DNA from: an uncultured Lachnospiraceae bacterium
GTDB taxonomy: Bacteria; Bacillota; Clostridia; Lachnospirales; Lachnospiraceae
Assembly: GCA_900550235.1 (NCBI GenBank)
Contig: URRQ01000036.1
Coordinates: forward strand, 1-21,722
Length of the DNA: 21,722 bases
Direction of reading: 5' to 3'
Part shown: piece by piece, positions 13,901-21,722 of the stretch
Numbering within the stretch: the first letter of the stretch is position 1
Layout: each line of letters opens with the position of its first letter
Position numbers and translations under genes: made by a program
Notes under the pieces: model-generated
The model's input: only the letters and a program-made list of their open reading frames with translations
Told to the model about the DNA's origin: nothing
Database searches by the model: none

Positions 13901-15253
13901 ATGATGACAAATAAAGTGACATTTGACTATTCAAAGGCAGCACCGTTCATTAGCGAGCATGAAGTGGAATATATGAAAAAGCTTGCGTTAGATGCAAAAG
14001 AATTGCTTGTGAGTAAAGAAGGAGCAGGTAATGACTTTTTAGGATGGATTGACCTTCCGGTAGATTATGATAAAGAAGAATTTGCACGAATTCAGAAAGC
14101 AGCAGAGAAGATTCAGAGCGATTCAGAAGTGCTCTTAGTAATTGGAATTGGAGGATCTTATCTCGGAGCAAGAGCTGCTATTGAATTTTTAAGACATGGT
14201 TTTTACAATATGGTTTCCAAAGAAATCAGAAAGACACCAGAGATTTATTATGTCGGAAACAGTATCAGCAGTACATACATTAAACATTTGATCGATGTAA
14301 TCGGAGATAGAGATTTCTCTATCAATATGATTTCGAAATCAGGAACAACAACAGAACCTGCTATTGCATTCCGTGTATTCAAAGAATTATTAGAGAATAA
14401 ATATGGAAAAGAAGAAGCTGCAAAGAGAATTTATGCAACAACAGACAAAGCAAGAGGATCCCTTAAGAGTCTTGCTACAGAGGAAGGATATGAAAGCTTT
14501 GTAGTTCCGGATGATGTTGGAGGACGTTTTTCAGTTCTTACAGCAGTAGGTCTTCTTCCAATCGCAGTAAGTGGAGCGGATATTAATAAATTAATGGAAG
14601 GTGCACAGGCTGGAAGAAAACTTGCACTTGAAAGTGAATTTGAAGAGAATGATGCGTTAAAATATGCAGCTGTTCGTAATATTTTACTTCGCAAAGGAAA
14701 AACAATCGAAGTTCTTGCAAACTATGAACCAAGTCTTCACTATGTTTCTGAGTGGTGGAAACAGTTATATGGTGAGAGTGAAGGAAAAGATCAAAAAGGT
14801 ATTTTCCCGGCATCTGTGGATCTTACAACAGATCTTCACTCTATGGGTCAGTTTATCCAAGATGGAAACCGTATCTTATATGAGACAGTTTTAAATGTAG
14901 AAAAATCTACAGAAGAAGTTGTATTGAAAGAAGAACCGGTAGATCTTGACGGATTGAATTACTTAGCCGGAAAGACAGTTGATTTTGTAAATAAGAGTGC
15001 TATGAACGGAACAATTCTTGCACACACAGATGGAAATGTACCTAACTTGATGGTAAATATTCCGGAGCAGAATGAATTCTATCTTGGACAATTATTCTAC
15101 TTCTTTGAATTTGCATGTGGAGTAAGTGGATACTTATTAGGAGTAAATCCATTCAATCAGCCTGGAGTAGAAAGCTATAAGAAAAACATGTTTGCACTTC
15201 TTGGAAAACCAGGATTCGAGGCTGAGAGAGAAGAATTATTAAAGAGATTATAG
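13901..15253 (+). CDS. pgi: Glucose-6-phosphate isomerase
   Basis: This enzyme interconverts glucose 6-phosphate and fructose 6-phosphate in glycolysis. The 450-residue length is that of the short bacterial form. Sugar-phosphate isomerase motifs are clear: IGIGGSYLGARAA (about 81-93), MISKSGTTTEPAIAFRVF (phosphate binding), PDDVGGRFSVLTAVGLLP (PGI signature), GESEGKDQKGIFPAS with the catalytic Glu, DLHSMGQFIQ with the active-site His, and NQPGVESYKKNMFALLGKPG with the catalytic Lys near the C-terminus. GAGAGGA precedes tandem ATG codons at 13901 and 13904, either of which could be used. It is probably a single-gene unit, with a promoter before it and a terminator after it. Confidence 0.97.
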   Translation: MMTNKVTFDYSKAAPFISEHEVEYMKKLALDAKELLVSKEGAGNDFLGWIDLPVDYDKEEFARIQKAAEKIQSDSEVLLVIGIGGSYLGARAAIEFLRHGFYNMVSKEIRKTPEIYYVGNSISSTYIKHLIDVIGDRDFSINMISKSGTTTEPAIAFRVFKELLENKYGKEEAAKRIYATTDKARGSLKSLATEEGYESFVVPDDVGGRFSVLTAVGLLPIAVSGADINKLMEGAQAGRKLALESEFEENDALKYAAVRNILLRKGKTIEVLANYEPSLHYVSEWWKQLYGESEGKDQKGIFPASVDLTTDLHSMGQFIQDGNRILYETVLNVEKSTEEVVLKEEPVDLDGLNYLAGKTVDFVNKSAMNGTILAHTDGNVPNLMVNIPEQNEFYLGQLFYFFEFACGVSGYLLGVNPFNQPGVESYKKNMFALLGKPGFEAEREELLKRL

Positions 15254-15293
15254 TGCGCAGCTATAGAATCGCGCAATCTGTTTTGAGAGAAAA

Positions 15294-15316
15294 GGGGGAG
15301 GCGTTTTGCTTCCCTC
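15294..15316 (+). terminator. Terminator after pgi
   Basis: A 9-bp stem pairs 15294-15302 with 15308-15316, including two G-U pairs, around a GTTTT loop, followed by ATTTTGT. It sits 41 bases past the pgi stop and before the regulator start. Confidence 0.5.
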
Positions 15317-15344
15317 ATTTTGTATAAAGAAGGAAGTGATACAG

Positions 15345-16460
15345 ATGTTACCAAATCAAGTGTTACAAAAAACAGTAAGAGACATGGCGGAAATTGTTGG
15401 CGAGGTTTGTTCCATATGGAATTTAGAGGGAATCTGTCTTGCCTATTCCTCTTCAATCAGTGAAAGCGAAAGAAGAGAAGTTCAGAATATTTTGCTAGAT
15501 ATGGAAGCGGGAGAAGAAATAAAAAAATATGGAAAAAGCTTTTTTAGTGTCAGTATGGAGGATGAGTTTTTCTATGTGCTTGTTATTCATGCAGAAACGG
15601 AAGGGCTAGAATTGATAGGAAGACTTGGCGTGAAGCAGATGGAAGCGCTGATGCTGGCATATCAAGAGAAAATGAGTCGAAATCATTTTATCCAAAATCT
15701 TCTTCTTGATAACATGCTTCTTGTAGATGTATATAACCGAGCGAAGAAATTAGGAATTGCAATTGAAGCAAGACGAGCGGTTATCGTAATCGAACCGAAA
15801 AATCCGGAAGAGAATCTTGTTCTTGAAACTTTGAAAGGGATTTACGCAACAAATACAAAAGATTTTGTGACGGTTGTAGATGAGGGGCATATCATTTTGG
15901 TAAAATCTTTGGAAGATGCAGAAAATTACAAAGATCTGAATGATGTGGCAAAATCGATTGTAGATATTGTGAACACGGAAGCAATGGTAAATGTAAGAGT
16001 CGCTTATGGTACAATTGTTTCAGAAATCAGAAATGTTTCCAAATCTTATAAAGAAGCAGGAATGGCATTGGATGTAGGACGTATTTTTTATGAAGAAAAA
16101 AATATTTTGGCCTACAATGAATTGGGAATTGGTAGATTGATACATCAGTTACCGGTTTCTTTGTGTGAAATGTTTTTAAATGAGGTGTTTTCAGGAAAAG
16201 CAGTGGAGCAATTTGATGAAGAGACATTATCGACGGTTCATAAGTTCTTTGAAAATAATTTGAATATATCGGAGACAGCTAGACAATTATTTTTACATAG
16301 AAACACATTAGTTTACAGATTGGAGAAAATTCAGAAAAAAACAGGATTGGACGTTCGCGTCTTTGATGATGCGTTGACCTTTAAGATTGCACTTATGGTG
16401 GCAAACCATATGAAATCCTTGCAATCTCCTGAAGATAAAGCTACAATGTATACCAATTAA
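15345..16460 (+). CDS. CdaR/PucR-type transcriptional regulator
   Basis: A 371-residue regulator of the CdaR group, whose members respond to sugar acids or other small molecules. The N-terminal part (about 1-130) would be the sensor region; the middle (about 150-285) has the GGDEF-like fold seen in this family, without catalytic residues. The C-terminal PucR helix-turn-helix spans about 310-365: TVHKFFENNLNISETARQLF, then HRNTLVYRLEKIQKKTGLDV, a highly typical block. Start ATG 15345 follows AGAAGGAAGTG. An earlier in-frame TTG would only read through the pgi terminator. It ends 18 bases before the aconitase gene, so both are likely on one transcript and it may control that gene. Its ligand cannot be told. 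Confidence 0.88.
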   Translation: MLPNQVLQKTVRDMAEIVGEVCSIWNLEGICLAYSSSISESERREVQNILLDMEAGEEIKKYGKSFFSVSMEDEFFYVLVIHAETEGLELIGRLGVKQMEALMLAYQEKMSRNHFIQNLLLDNMLLVDVYNRAKKLGIAIEARRAVIVIEPKNPEENLVLETLKGIYATNTKDFVTVVDEGHIILVKSLEDAENYKDLNDVAKSIVDIVNTEAMVNVRVAYGTIVSEIRNVSKSYKEAGMALDVGRIFYEEKNILAYNELGIGRLIHQLPVSLCEMFLNEVFSGKAVEQFDEETLSTVHKFFENNLNISETARQLFLHRNTLVYRLEKIQKKTGLDVRVFDDALTFKIALMVANHMKSLQSPEDKATMYTN

Positions 16461-16478
16461 GAGTAGGAGGGACCAAGC

Positions 16479-18734
16479 ATGATAAAACTATATGACAAAG
16501 GCGTTTACCTTGTAAATGGAACAGAGATAAAAGAAGAAGCAGGGATTTCAAAAGAAGAGGCTTCTCAAAACACGATTGCATATAGTATTTTGAAAGACCA
16601 TAATACTTCTTCGGATATGAAACATTTACAGATCAAATTTGATAAGTTAACTTCCCATGACATTACGTTTGTAGGAATCATACAGACAGCGAGAGCGTCC
16701 GGGCTGGAGAAGTTTCCGGTACCATATGTTCTGACGAACTGCCACAACAGCCTTTGTGCAGTTGGCGGAACAATCAATGAAGATGACCACATGTTTGGTC
16801 TTACTTGTGCAAAGAAATATGGCGGAGTGTATGTACCGCCTCATCAGGCTGTTATTCACCAGTTTGCAAGAGAGATGCTTGCAGGCGGCGGAAAGATGAT
16901 CTTAGGTTCTGACAGCCATACACGTTATGGCGCTCTCGGCACGATGGCGATGGGAGAGGGAGGACCGGAGCTTGTAAAGCAGTTGTTAAATAAAACATAC
17001 GATATTAAGATGCCGGAAGTTGTTGCAATCTATTTGGACGGGGAACCTTCAGTAGGAGTCGGACCGCAGGACGTTGCGCTTGCCATTATCGGGGCAACAT
17101 TCGCCAATGGTTATGTGAATAATAAAGTTATGGAATTTGTCGGACCGGGTGTAGGAAAACTGAGTGCAGATTTTCGTATCGGAATCGATGTTATGACAAC
17201 AGAGACAACGTGTCTTTCTTCCATTTGGAAAACAGATGAGACGATCCGTGAATTCTATGAAATTCATGGAAGAAGCGAAGACTATAAAGAATTGAATCCG
17301 GGAGCAGTCGCTTACTATGATGGTATGGTATATGTGGACTTGAGTAAGGTTAAGCCAATGATTGCGATGCCGTTCCATCCAAGTAATGTCTACACAATTG
17401 ATGAGGTGAATGCAAACTTAAAGGATATCTTACATGATGTAGAGCAAAAAGCGCTTGTAAGTTTAGACGGAGCTGTTGAATATTCCCTTCAGAGCAAGAT
17501 TAGAAACGGAAAACTTTACGTAGATCAGGGAATCATTGCAGGCTGTGCAGGCGGAGGATTTGAAAATATCTGTGCGGCAGCAGAGATTATCCGGGGAAAG
17601 AATATCGGAGCGGATGAATTTACGTTCAGCGTATATCCGGCAAGTACACCGATTTATATGGAGCTTGTGAAAAATGGAGCGGTTGCAGATCTTATGGCAG
17701 CAGGAACAATCGTGAAGACAGCATTCTGCGGACCTTGCTTTGGAGCCGGTGATACTCCTGCGAATAATGCCTTCAGCATTCGTCATTCTACAAGAAACTT
17801 CCCGAATCGTGAAGGTTCTAAGTTGCAGAGTGGACAGATTTCTTCTGTTGCGCTTATGGATGCTCGTTCAATCGCAGCAACAGCGGCAAATAAAGGATAT
17901 CTGACATCTGCGGCTGAGATGATGGATGTGGAATACAAAGCGCCGAAGTATCACTTTGATGGAAATATCTATGCGAACCGTGTTTTTGACAGCAAAGGGG
18001 TAGCAGATCCTTCGGTAGAGATTCAATTTGGTCCGAACATCAAGGATTGGCCGGCAATGCCAGCATTACCGGAGAATCTTTTACTTAAAGTTGTATCGGA
18101 GATTCATGATCCGGTTACGACAACAGACGAACTCATTCCTTCAGGAGAGACTTCTTCTTATCGTTCCAACCCATTGGGACTTGCAGAATTTGCACTTTCC
18201 AGAAAAGATCCGGCATATGTTGGCCGTGCAAAAGAAGTGCAGAAAGCACAGAAGGCAATAGAAGCCGGACAATGTCCACTTGAAGTTTTGGAAGAATTAA
18301 AATCAGTAATGAAAGTGGTGCGGACACAGTTTGCAGATGCAGGAGAGGGAAATCTTGGAATCGGAAGTACGATTTTTGCAGTAAAACCGGGAGACGGTTC
18401 TGCCCGCGAACAGGCGGCATCTTGTCAAAAGGTACTTGGCGGCTGGGCCAATATCGCCAATGAGTATGCGACAAAGAGATATCGTTCCAACTTGATTAAC
18501 TGGGGTATGCTTCCATTTATTACAGAAGAAGATCATACAGATCTTTCTTTCAAAAACGGAGATTACATTTTTGTACCGGATGTGAGAAAGGCAGTGACAG
18601 AGAAGTTGAGCGAAGTTAAGGCTTATGTTGTTGGAGAAGAATTAAGAGAAATTAGCTTGAAGCTCGGTGAGATGACAGACACAGAACGTGAAATCATCTT
18701 AAAAGGATGTTTAATCAATTATTATAGAGGATAA
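16479..18734 (+). CDS. Aconitase family hydratase
   Basis: A 751-residue iron-sulfur hydro-lyase, most likely aconitate hydratase (citrate to isocitrate). The [4Fe-4S] ligands are C356 in IAGCAGGGFENI and C417 and C420 in AFCGPCFGAGDTPANN. The active-site loop LGSDSHTRYGALGTMAMG (with D145, S146, H147) and IRHSTRNFPNREGS are conserved aconitase blocks. The C-terminal swivel domain (about 560-751) is present and contains GIGSTIFAVKPGDGSAREQAAS. The start follows TAGGAGGG. Anaerobic Clostridia use such an enzyme in the oxidative half of a partial citrate cycle leading to glutamate. Related hydratases for other substrates exist, so substrate identity is inferred. A strong terminator follows. Confidence 0.9.
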   Translation: MIKLYDKGVYLVNGTEIKEEAGISKEEASQNTIAYSILKDHNTSSDMKHLQIKFDKLTSHDITFVGIIQTARASGLEKFPVPYVLTNCHNSLCAVGGTINEDDHMFGLTCAKKYGGVYVPPHQAVIHQFAREMLAGGGKMILGSDSHTRYGALGTMAMGEGGPELVKQLLNKTYDIKMPEVVAIYLDGEPSVGVGPQDVALAIIGATFANGYVNNKVMEFVGPGVGKLSADFRIGIDVMTTETTCLSSIWKTDETIREFYEIHGRSEDYKELNPGAVAYYDGMVYVDLSKVKPMIAMPFHPSNVYTIDEVNANLKDILHDVEQKALVSLDGAVEYSLQSKIRNGKLYVDQGIIAGCAGGGFENICAAAEIIRGKNIGADEFTFSVYPASTPIYMELVKNGAVADLMAAGTIVKTAFCGPCFGAGDTPANNAFSIRHSTRNFPNREGSKLQSGQISSVALMDARSIAATAANKGYLTSAAEMMDVEYKAPKYHFDGNIYANRVFDSKGVADPSVEIQFGPNIKDWPAMPALPENLLLKVVSEIHDPVTTTDELIPSGETSSYRSNPLGLAEFALSRKDPAYVGRAKEVQKAQKAIEAGQCPLEVLEELKSVMKVVRTQFADAGEGNLGIGSTIFAVKPGDGSAREQAASCQKVLGGWANIANEYATKRYRSNLINWGMLPFITEEDHTDLSFKNGDYIFVPDVRKAVTEKLSEVKAYVVGEELREISLKLGEMTDTEREIILKGCLINYYRG

Positions 18735-18764
18735 ATACAAGATTAAAATGTAACAAAAACGACG

Positions 18765-18801
18765 AAAAGGCGGATGAATTGAAAGATTCATCCGTCTTTT
18801 T
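18765..18801 (+). terminator. Strong terminator after the aconitase gene
   Basis: A 15-bp stem pairs 18765-18779 with 18786-18800, with one G-U, around a six-base loop, ending in CTTTTT. It lies 30 bases past the stop codon. From here to 18914 there is only A/T-rich sequence, with three A tracts at 18810-18835 that may stimulate the next promoter. Confidence 0.85.
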
Positions 18802-18914
18802 AGTGGGTTAAAAAATTAAAAAAGAATTAAAAAAATTCCTCTCCGATACTTAAATTTTATCTGATATTTTTGAATTAAGAAGAAAAAAGTCAGTTTTTTA
18901 TGGGAGGGTTGGAA

Positions 18915-19832
18915 ATGAGAAGACGATTGTTGATATGTATTTTGTTAGGTGTTGTTGCTTTGACAGGGTGCGGAAAGGAAAAAGAGAAGGAGGAGAAAAT
19001 AAAGCTTGTATGGCAAAGCCACGAAGATTTGAATCGGAATGCGGAATATTTTAATATAATTTTGCAGGAAAAGGGATATCCGTATGAAGTGGAGTTCGTA
19101 ACAAGTGAAACAGTGAAAGACGATCAAGTAGTGGATATTATGGAGATGGGAATGGAGTCGTGGGAAAAACCGTACGACACAGATGAAGACGTACGGGAAG
19201 GAAAACTTCTTGCATTAGACGAATATCTAAAAACGGAAAAAGGTCAGAAAATAAAAGAAACAGTTCCGCAGAAGATGTGGGACAGTTATAAGATTCATGG
19301 GAAACAATATAGTATCTTAATGCCGGGACAGATGCCATATTCCGTGGCATATATTTGGAATACAGAGTTGGCAAAGAAATATGATGTGCATCCGGAAACG
19401 TGGACGGAAGATATATGGAACTATGAAGAGGAATTCAGGAAGATCGCAGAGCAGGAACGAAAAAGTGGAAATGAAAACTTTCTTGCTGTAAGAGATCTCT
19501 TGATGTATAGTGAGGAGATTCCGGGACTTACACATGCATTGGGTATTATGTACCCGATTGTCATTCAAGAAGAGGAGGACAATCCAAGGGCAGAATTTCT
19601 TTATGAAACGGAATATTATCAAGAAAGTTTAGCGAAGATAAGAAAATTTTATGAATTGGGACTTTGTGATCAGGAGAAAGAGAATAGGGGAATCGAGCCA
19701 TTTTTTAGGATTGAAACTGTTTTTCAGACAAAGAATGGTTATCTTGCATGCCGATCTGTGATAAACCGAACTGCAAACACAATAGCGCAGACTGCAATGC
19801 ATTTATACAAAATGGTTTCCAATCCGCAGTAG
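18915..19832 (+). CDS. Solute-binding lipoprotein (ABC transporter type), C-terminally truncated
   Basis: An extracellular solute-binding protein of the sugar ABC transporter kind. ATG 18915 follows GGGAGGG. The signal peptide MRRRLLICILLGVVALTGC has a lipobox LTGC, so Cys would be lipidated. The mature part has the family-typical IKLVWQS start, a LLALDEYLK block near 100, then YSILMPGQMPYSVAYIWNTELAKKYDV, a common hinge-region motif. Homology runs to about residue 270-278 (GIEPFFRIETVF). The rest (to 305 residues) reads out of frame through the next gene piece, which puts CRSVINRT where that gene reads PICDKPNC. Intact family members usually exceed 400 residues, so the C-terminal lobe is missing. 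The short product is unlikely to bind ligand normally. Confidence 0.75.
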   Translation: MRRRLLICILLGVVALTGCGKEKEKEEKIKLVWQSHEDLNRNAEYFNIILQEKGYPYEVEFVTSETVKDDQVVDIMEMGMESWEKPYDTDEDVREGKLLALDEYLKTEKGQKIKETVPQKMWDSYKIHGKQYSILMPGQMPYSVAYIWNTELAKKYDVHPETWTEDIWNYEEEFRKIAEQERKSGNENFLAVRDLLMYSEEIPGLTHALGIMYPIVIQEEEDNPRAEFLYETEYYQESLAKIRKFYELGLCDQEKENRGIEPFFRIETVFQTKNGYLACRSVINRTANTIAQTAMHLYKMVSNPQ

Positions 19833-20629
19833 CGAACTATAGAGGAAAATTGTATTTTATTGACCCGACAAGCTCCGAATGTATCTTATACGAAAGCGAT
19901 TTGAACGGAGATAACCGTAGAGGAATAGCAAAATTAAATGAAAAGCAGAAGCATGCAGTAGCAACATTGGAGCTTCCAATATATTTTTATGACGATAAAA
20001 TGTATTTTGGAATGACATATTCAGATTTTTTGGAAAAACCAATAACAGAAGAAAATGGAACGGTGAAGAATATGAAGGACACATGGGAAATTATAGAAGT
20101 GTCTTTATCTGATGGAACTATAACATCTGTGAAGGAGCCAGAAGAGATTGACATGACAAATTCTTATGTGACGATTGACGAATATTTTGGAGATTCGGTA
20201 TTGTTTTCGCTAGGAAGAGATATGTATCTTTATGATATGAAAAACAAGGAAGAAAAACAGGTGTTTTCAGGAAATGACCAAAATAATTATATTGGAATAA
20301 ACGTGGAAAAAGGTATGCTGTATTATTGGAAAGATACAGAGCAGGAAACGGAAGTATTTCAAGTTGATATGAACTCATTGGAGGAAAAATCTGTTATAAA
20401 GAAAAAGAAAAATTGGGAAAATGCTGGCAGTGTTAGTTGTATCAATGGTGATTGTTTTTCTTTGCCTTCGAGGGAAAACGATTCTTCAAACAGTTGCCAT
20501 GCTTCTTGGCGTTGGGGTGATAGAATATGCGTGTTATGTAGGAATCGCATCGAATTCTTGGCTAAGTATATGGAAACGATGCAATTTCTTTTCCTTGATG
20601 AACGTGGAAAAATTTTTCGAAACGTATGA
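19748..20629 (+). CDS. Fragment of a CxKPxCxH lipoprotein, DUF5050-like propeller
   Basis: The frame opens directly in MPICDKPNCKHNSADCNAF, a motif that in the lipoproteins I recall from Lachnospiraceae comes some 80-100 residues after the signal peptide. No signal peptide, upstream frame or ribosome site is present; a TGA lies in frame at 19712. Short repeats of the type GKLYFID, LYESDLNGDN and EVFQVDMN suggest beta-propeller blades. Propeller-like sequence continues to about residue 220 (SVIKKKKNW). The last 70 residues are the out-of-frame reading of the next gene and have no meaning of their own. Both ends therefore appear lost. It is probably not expressed as a functional protein. An alternative is an assembly error joining members of a repeated gene family. 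Confidence 0.6.
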   Translation: MPICDKPNCKHNSADCNAFIQNGFQSAVANYRGKLYFIDPTSSECILYESDLNGDNRRGIAKLNEKQKHAVATLELPIYFYDDKMYFGMTYSDFLEKPITEENGTVKNMKDTWEIIEVSLSDGTITSVKEPEEIDMTNSYVTIDEYFGDSVLFSLGRDMYLYDMKNKEEKQVFSGNDQNNYIGINVEKGMLYYWKDTEQETEVFQVDMNSLEEKSVIKKKKNWENAGSVSCINGDCFSLPSRENDSSNSCHASWRWGDRICVLCRNRIEFLAKYMETMQFLFLDERGKIFRNV

Positions 20630-21632
20630 GAATGTGAATCTTTTTGGTTATCCAGTGTCCTCGGTTTTGTTGTGTACGCTCTTTGGGACTGGTGTTTTTT
20701 TGCTCTGCCTACTTGGAGGTGTAAAGTCTTATGAAAAGGTAAGCCGGATGGAATATGCACAAAAGAAAGGAAGAAAGTTTTTTAAGAAGCATACAAGAGC
20801 TCATACTTTAATTGGATATGAAATGAAAAAGTTACTTTTTGTAAATGGGGCAGGTGTGGTTATGCTTTTATTCTTAGTAGGGCAGACATTTTATCTTCAG
20901 AATACAAAGACATATTTCAGTTTGGATGAGTTGTATTATAAGAAATATTTGCAAGAGATGTCCGGACCTGTGACATCGGAAAAAATGACATGGCTGGAAA
21001 TGGAAGAAAGGCGCATCCGTGATTTAGAGAAAAAGGAACCCTCGCCGGAAGTAGAGCGTCAGCTTTTGTGTAAACCGGCATTTGAGCAGATAAAAAGTCA
21101 GGCAGAACGAATCGGAGAACAAGGTGTCTTTTTGGATGAAATCGGATTTTCCTATTTGCTGGACAGGAAAAATTTTCTTCTGAGAATTGGAATAACATGT
21201 GGAATGGCGCTGCTTGCCTTTTTTAATATGTTCATGATAGAAACGATGTCAGGAATGGATGCTCTTTGGAATACGGTGCCAAATGGGAGAAGAAGAATAT
21301 TGATAAGAAAATGGGGAGTGGCGATTGGGATAATTTGCGTATTTACTGTTTGCTCCGAAGGACTTTTTTTGTGGCATGGGATAAAAGAACAGTCGCTGAC
21401 AGGTTGTGCAGAACAGATTCGATATTTGTGGGGATATGAAAACTATGGAAGAGTTACAATTCAGATGTACTGCTTCATTCGAGGTATTATAAGAATATTG
21501 GCAGGAATTGGAACTTTGGGTGTGATTGCCTCTGTTTCCAAGAAAGTGAAAAATGGAGCGACCGTATTGCTTGTTGCCGGAGGGATTCTAGGAAGCATTT
21601 TTATTTTTCTATTTACATTTCTTATTACCTGA
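20421..21632 (+). CDS. Large membrane protein, ABC permease-like, probably N-terminally truncated
   Basis: A 403-residue protein with several membrane segments: about 1-17, 22-45, 76-100, 133-151, then a long hydrophilic and probably outer loop (about 152-255, including KMTWLEMEERRIRDLEKKEPS), and further segments at about 258-278, 298-318, 355-375 and 381-402. This layout recalls ABC-2-type permeases of Clostridia with a large outer loop, but I see no diagnostic motif. The ATG at 20421 has only a poor GGGA upstream and lies where the lipoprotein frame loses its sense, so the true N-terminus has probably been deleted. The C-terminus looks natural, with a TGA after a hydrophobic end. No ATP-binding gene is present in the window. 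Confidence 0.6.
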   Translation: MLAVLVVSMVIVFLCLRGKTILQTVAMLLGVGVIEYACYVGIASNSWLSIWKRCNFFSLMNVEKFFETYENVNLFGYPVSSVLLCTLFGTGVFLLCLLGGVKSYEKVSRMEYAQKKGRKFFKKHTRAHTLIGYEMKKLLFVNGAGVVMLLFLVGQTFYLQNTKTYFSLDELYYKKYLQEMSGPVTSEKMTWLEMEERRIRDLEKKEPSPEVERQLLCKPAFEQIKSQAERIGEQGVFLDEIGFSYLLDRKNFLLRIGITCGMALLAFFNMFMIETMSGMDALWNTVPNGRRRILIRKWGVAIGIICVFTVCSEGLFLWHGIKEQSLTGCAEQIRYLWGYENYGRVTIQMYCFIRGIIRILAGIGTLGVIASVSKKVKNGATVLLVAGGILGSIFIFLFTFLIT

Positions 21633-21679
21633 TATATTCTAAAAAAAGTGATTATTATATTATTTAACCTGGATTATTC

Positions 21680-21711
21680 GCGGCGTAGCCGTGAAAGTGG
21701 CTGAAAGCCAC
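21680..21711. repeat. Two adjacent short hairpins near the window end
   Basis: CGGC-GTA-GCCG (21681-21691) is followed by GTGGCT-GAA-AGCCAC (21697-21711). They are much richer in G and C than the flanks and lie in non-coding sequence after the last gene. They could belong to a dispersed repeat or a structured RNA running past the window. No second copy is visible here. Confidence 0.35.
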
Positions 21712-21722
21712 ATAGTTACTGT

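Noticed and set aside
15251..15276. TGCGC/GCGCA inverted repeat just after pgi as a terminator
   Set aside because: The stem has five pairs with a 12-base loop and no T run; the hairpin at 15294-15316 is a better terminator.
18801..18914. Riboswitch or leader RNA before the solute-binding lipoprotein gene
   Set aside because: The sequence is A/T-rich without stable stems or any motif of a riboswitch class I know.
1..21722. CRISPR array, tRNA or rRNA genes, transposases, integrases or phage genes
   Set aside because: No regularly spaced repeats, cloverleaf sequence, ribosomal RNA blocks or recombinase motifs were seen on either strand.

Overview
The window looks like chromosome from a low-GC Gram-positive anaerobe of the Clostridia, most likely Lachnospiraceae. 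This is inferred from AT-rich codon use, strong AGGAGG-type ribosome sites, and families I recall as typical of that group: DUF5702, DUF6382, DUF6147, TIGR03905/TSCPD, and lipoproteins with a CxKPxCxH motif. No database search was possible, so family names come from memory of their sequences.

Layout. (1) About 50-6295 (+) is the distal part of a Tad/Flp (type IVb) pilus operon: a C-terminal piece of the CpaF motor ATPase, TadB- and TadC-like platform proteins, a 58-residue Flp-type pilin, a DUF5702 protein, a TadE-like pseudopilin with Cys/His modules, a TadV-like prepilin peptidase, a second TadE-like pseudopilin and a DUF6382 protein. Genes overlap or sit a few bases apart. The pilin and both TadE-like proteins carry a Gly|x4-Glu prepilin site matching the peptidase. 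(2) 6344-7633 holds a rhomboid protease (+) and a soluble histidine kinase (-) that overlap tail to tail by 60 coding bases; the kinase terminator lies inside the rhomboid gene. (3) 7731-11375 holds a HIT hydrolase, an ECF-type sigma factor, murG on the opposite strand, a probable membrane anti-sigma factor and a secreted DUF6147 protein. (4) 11372-11600 is non-coding but folds well as + strand RNA. (5) 11661-18734 is mostly housekeeping: a TSCPD protein, mtnN, an unknown membrane protein, pgi, a CdaR/PucR-type regulator and an aconitase. (6) 18915-21632 holds three consecutive gene pieces (solute-binding lipoprotein, CxKPxCxH lipoprotein, large membrane protein). Each seems to lack the end that faces its neighbour, and they meet out of frame.

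How the parts work together. Region 1 would make, process and assemble surface pili. The sigma factor, membrane protein and secreted DUF6147 protein probably form an envelope-signalling set. The CdaR-type regulator precedes aconitase closely enough to be co-transcribed with it.

The most interesting points are the structured element after the DUF6147 gene, the kinase terminator encoded inside the rhomboid gene, and the apparent break points at both ends of the window. I see no tRNA, rRNA, CRISPR array, transposase or integrase.
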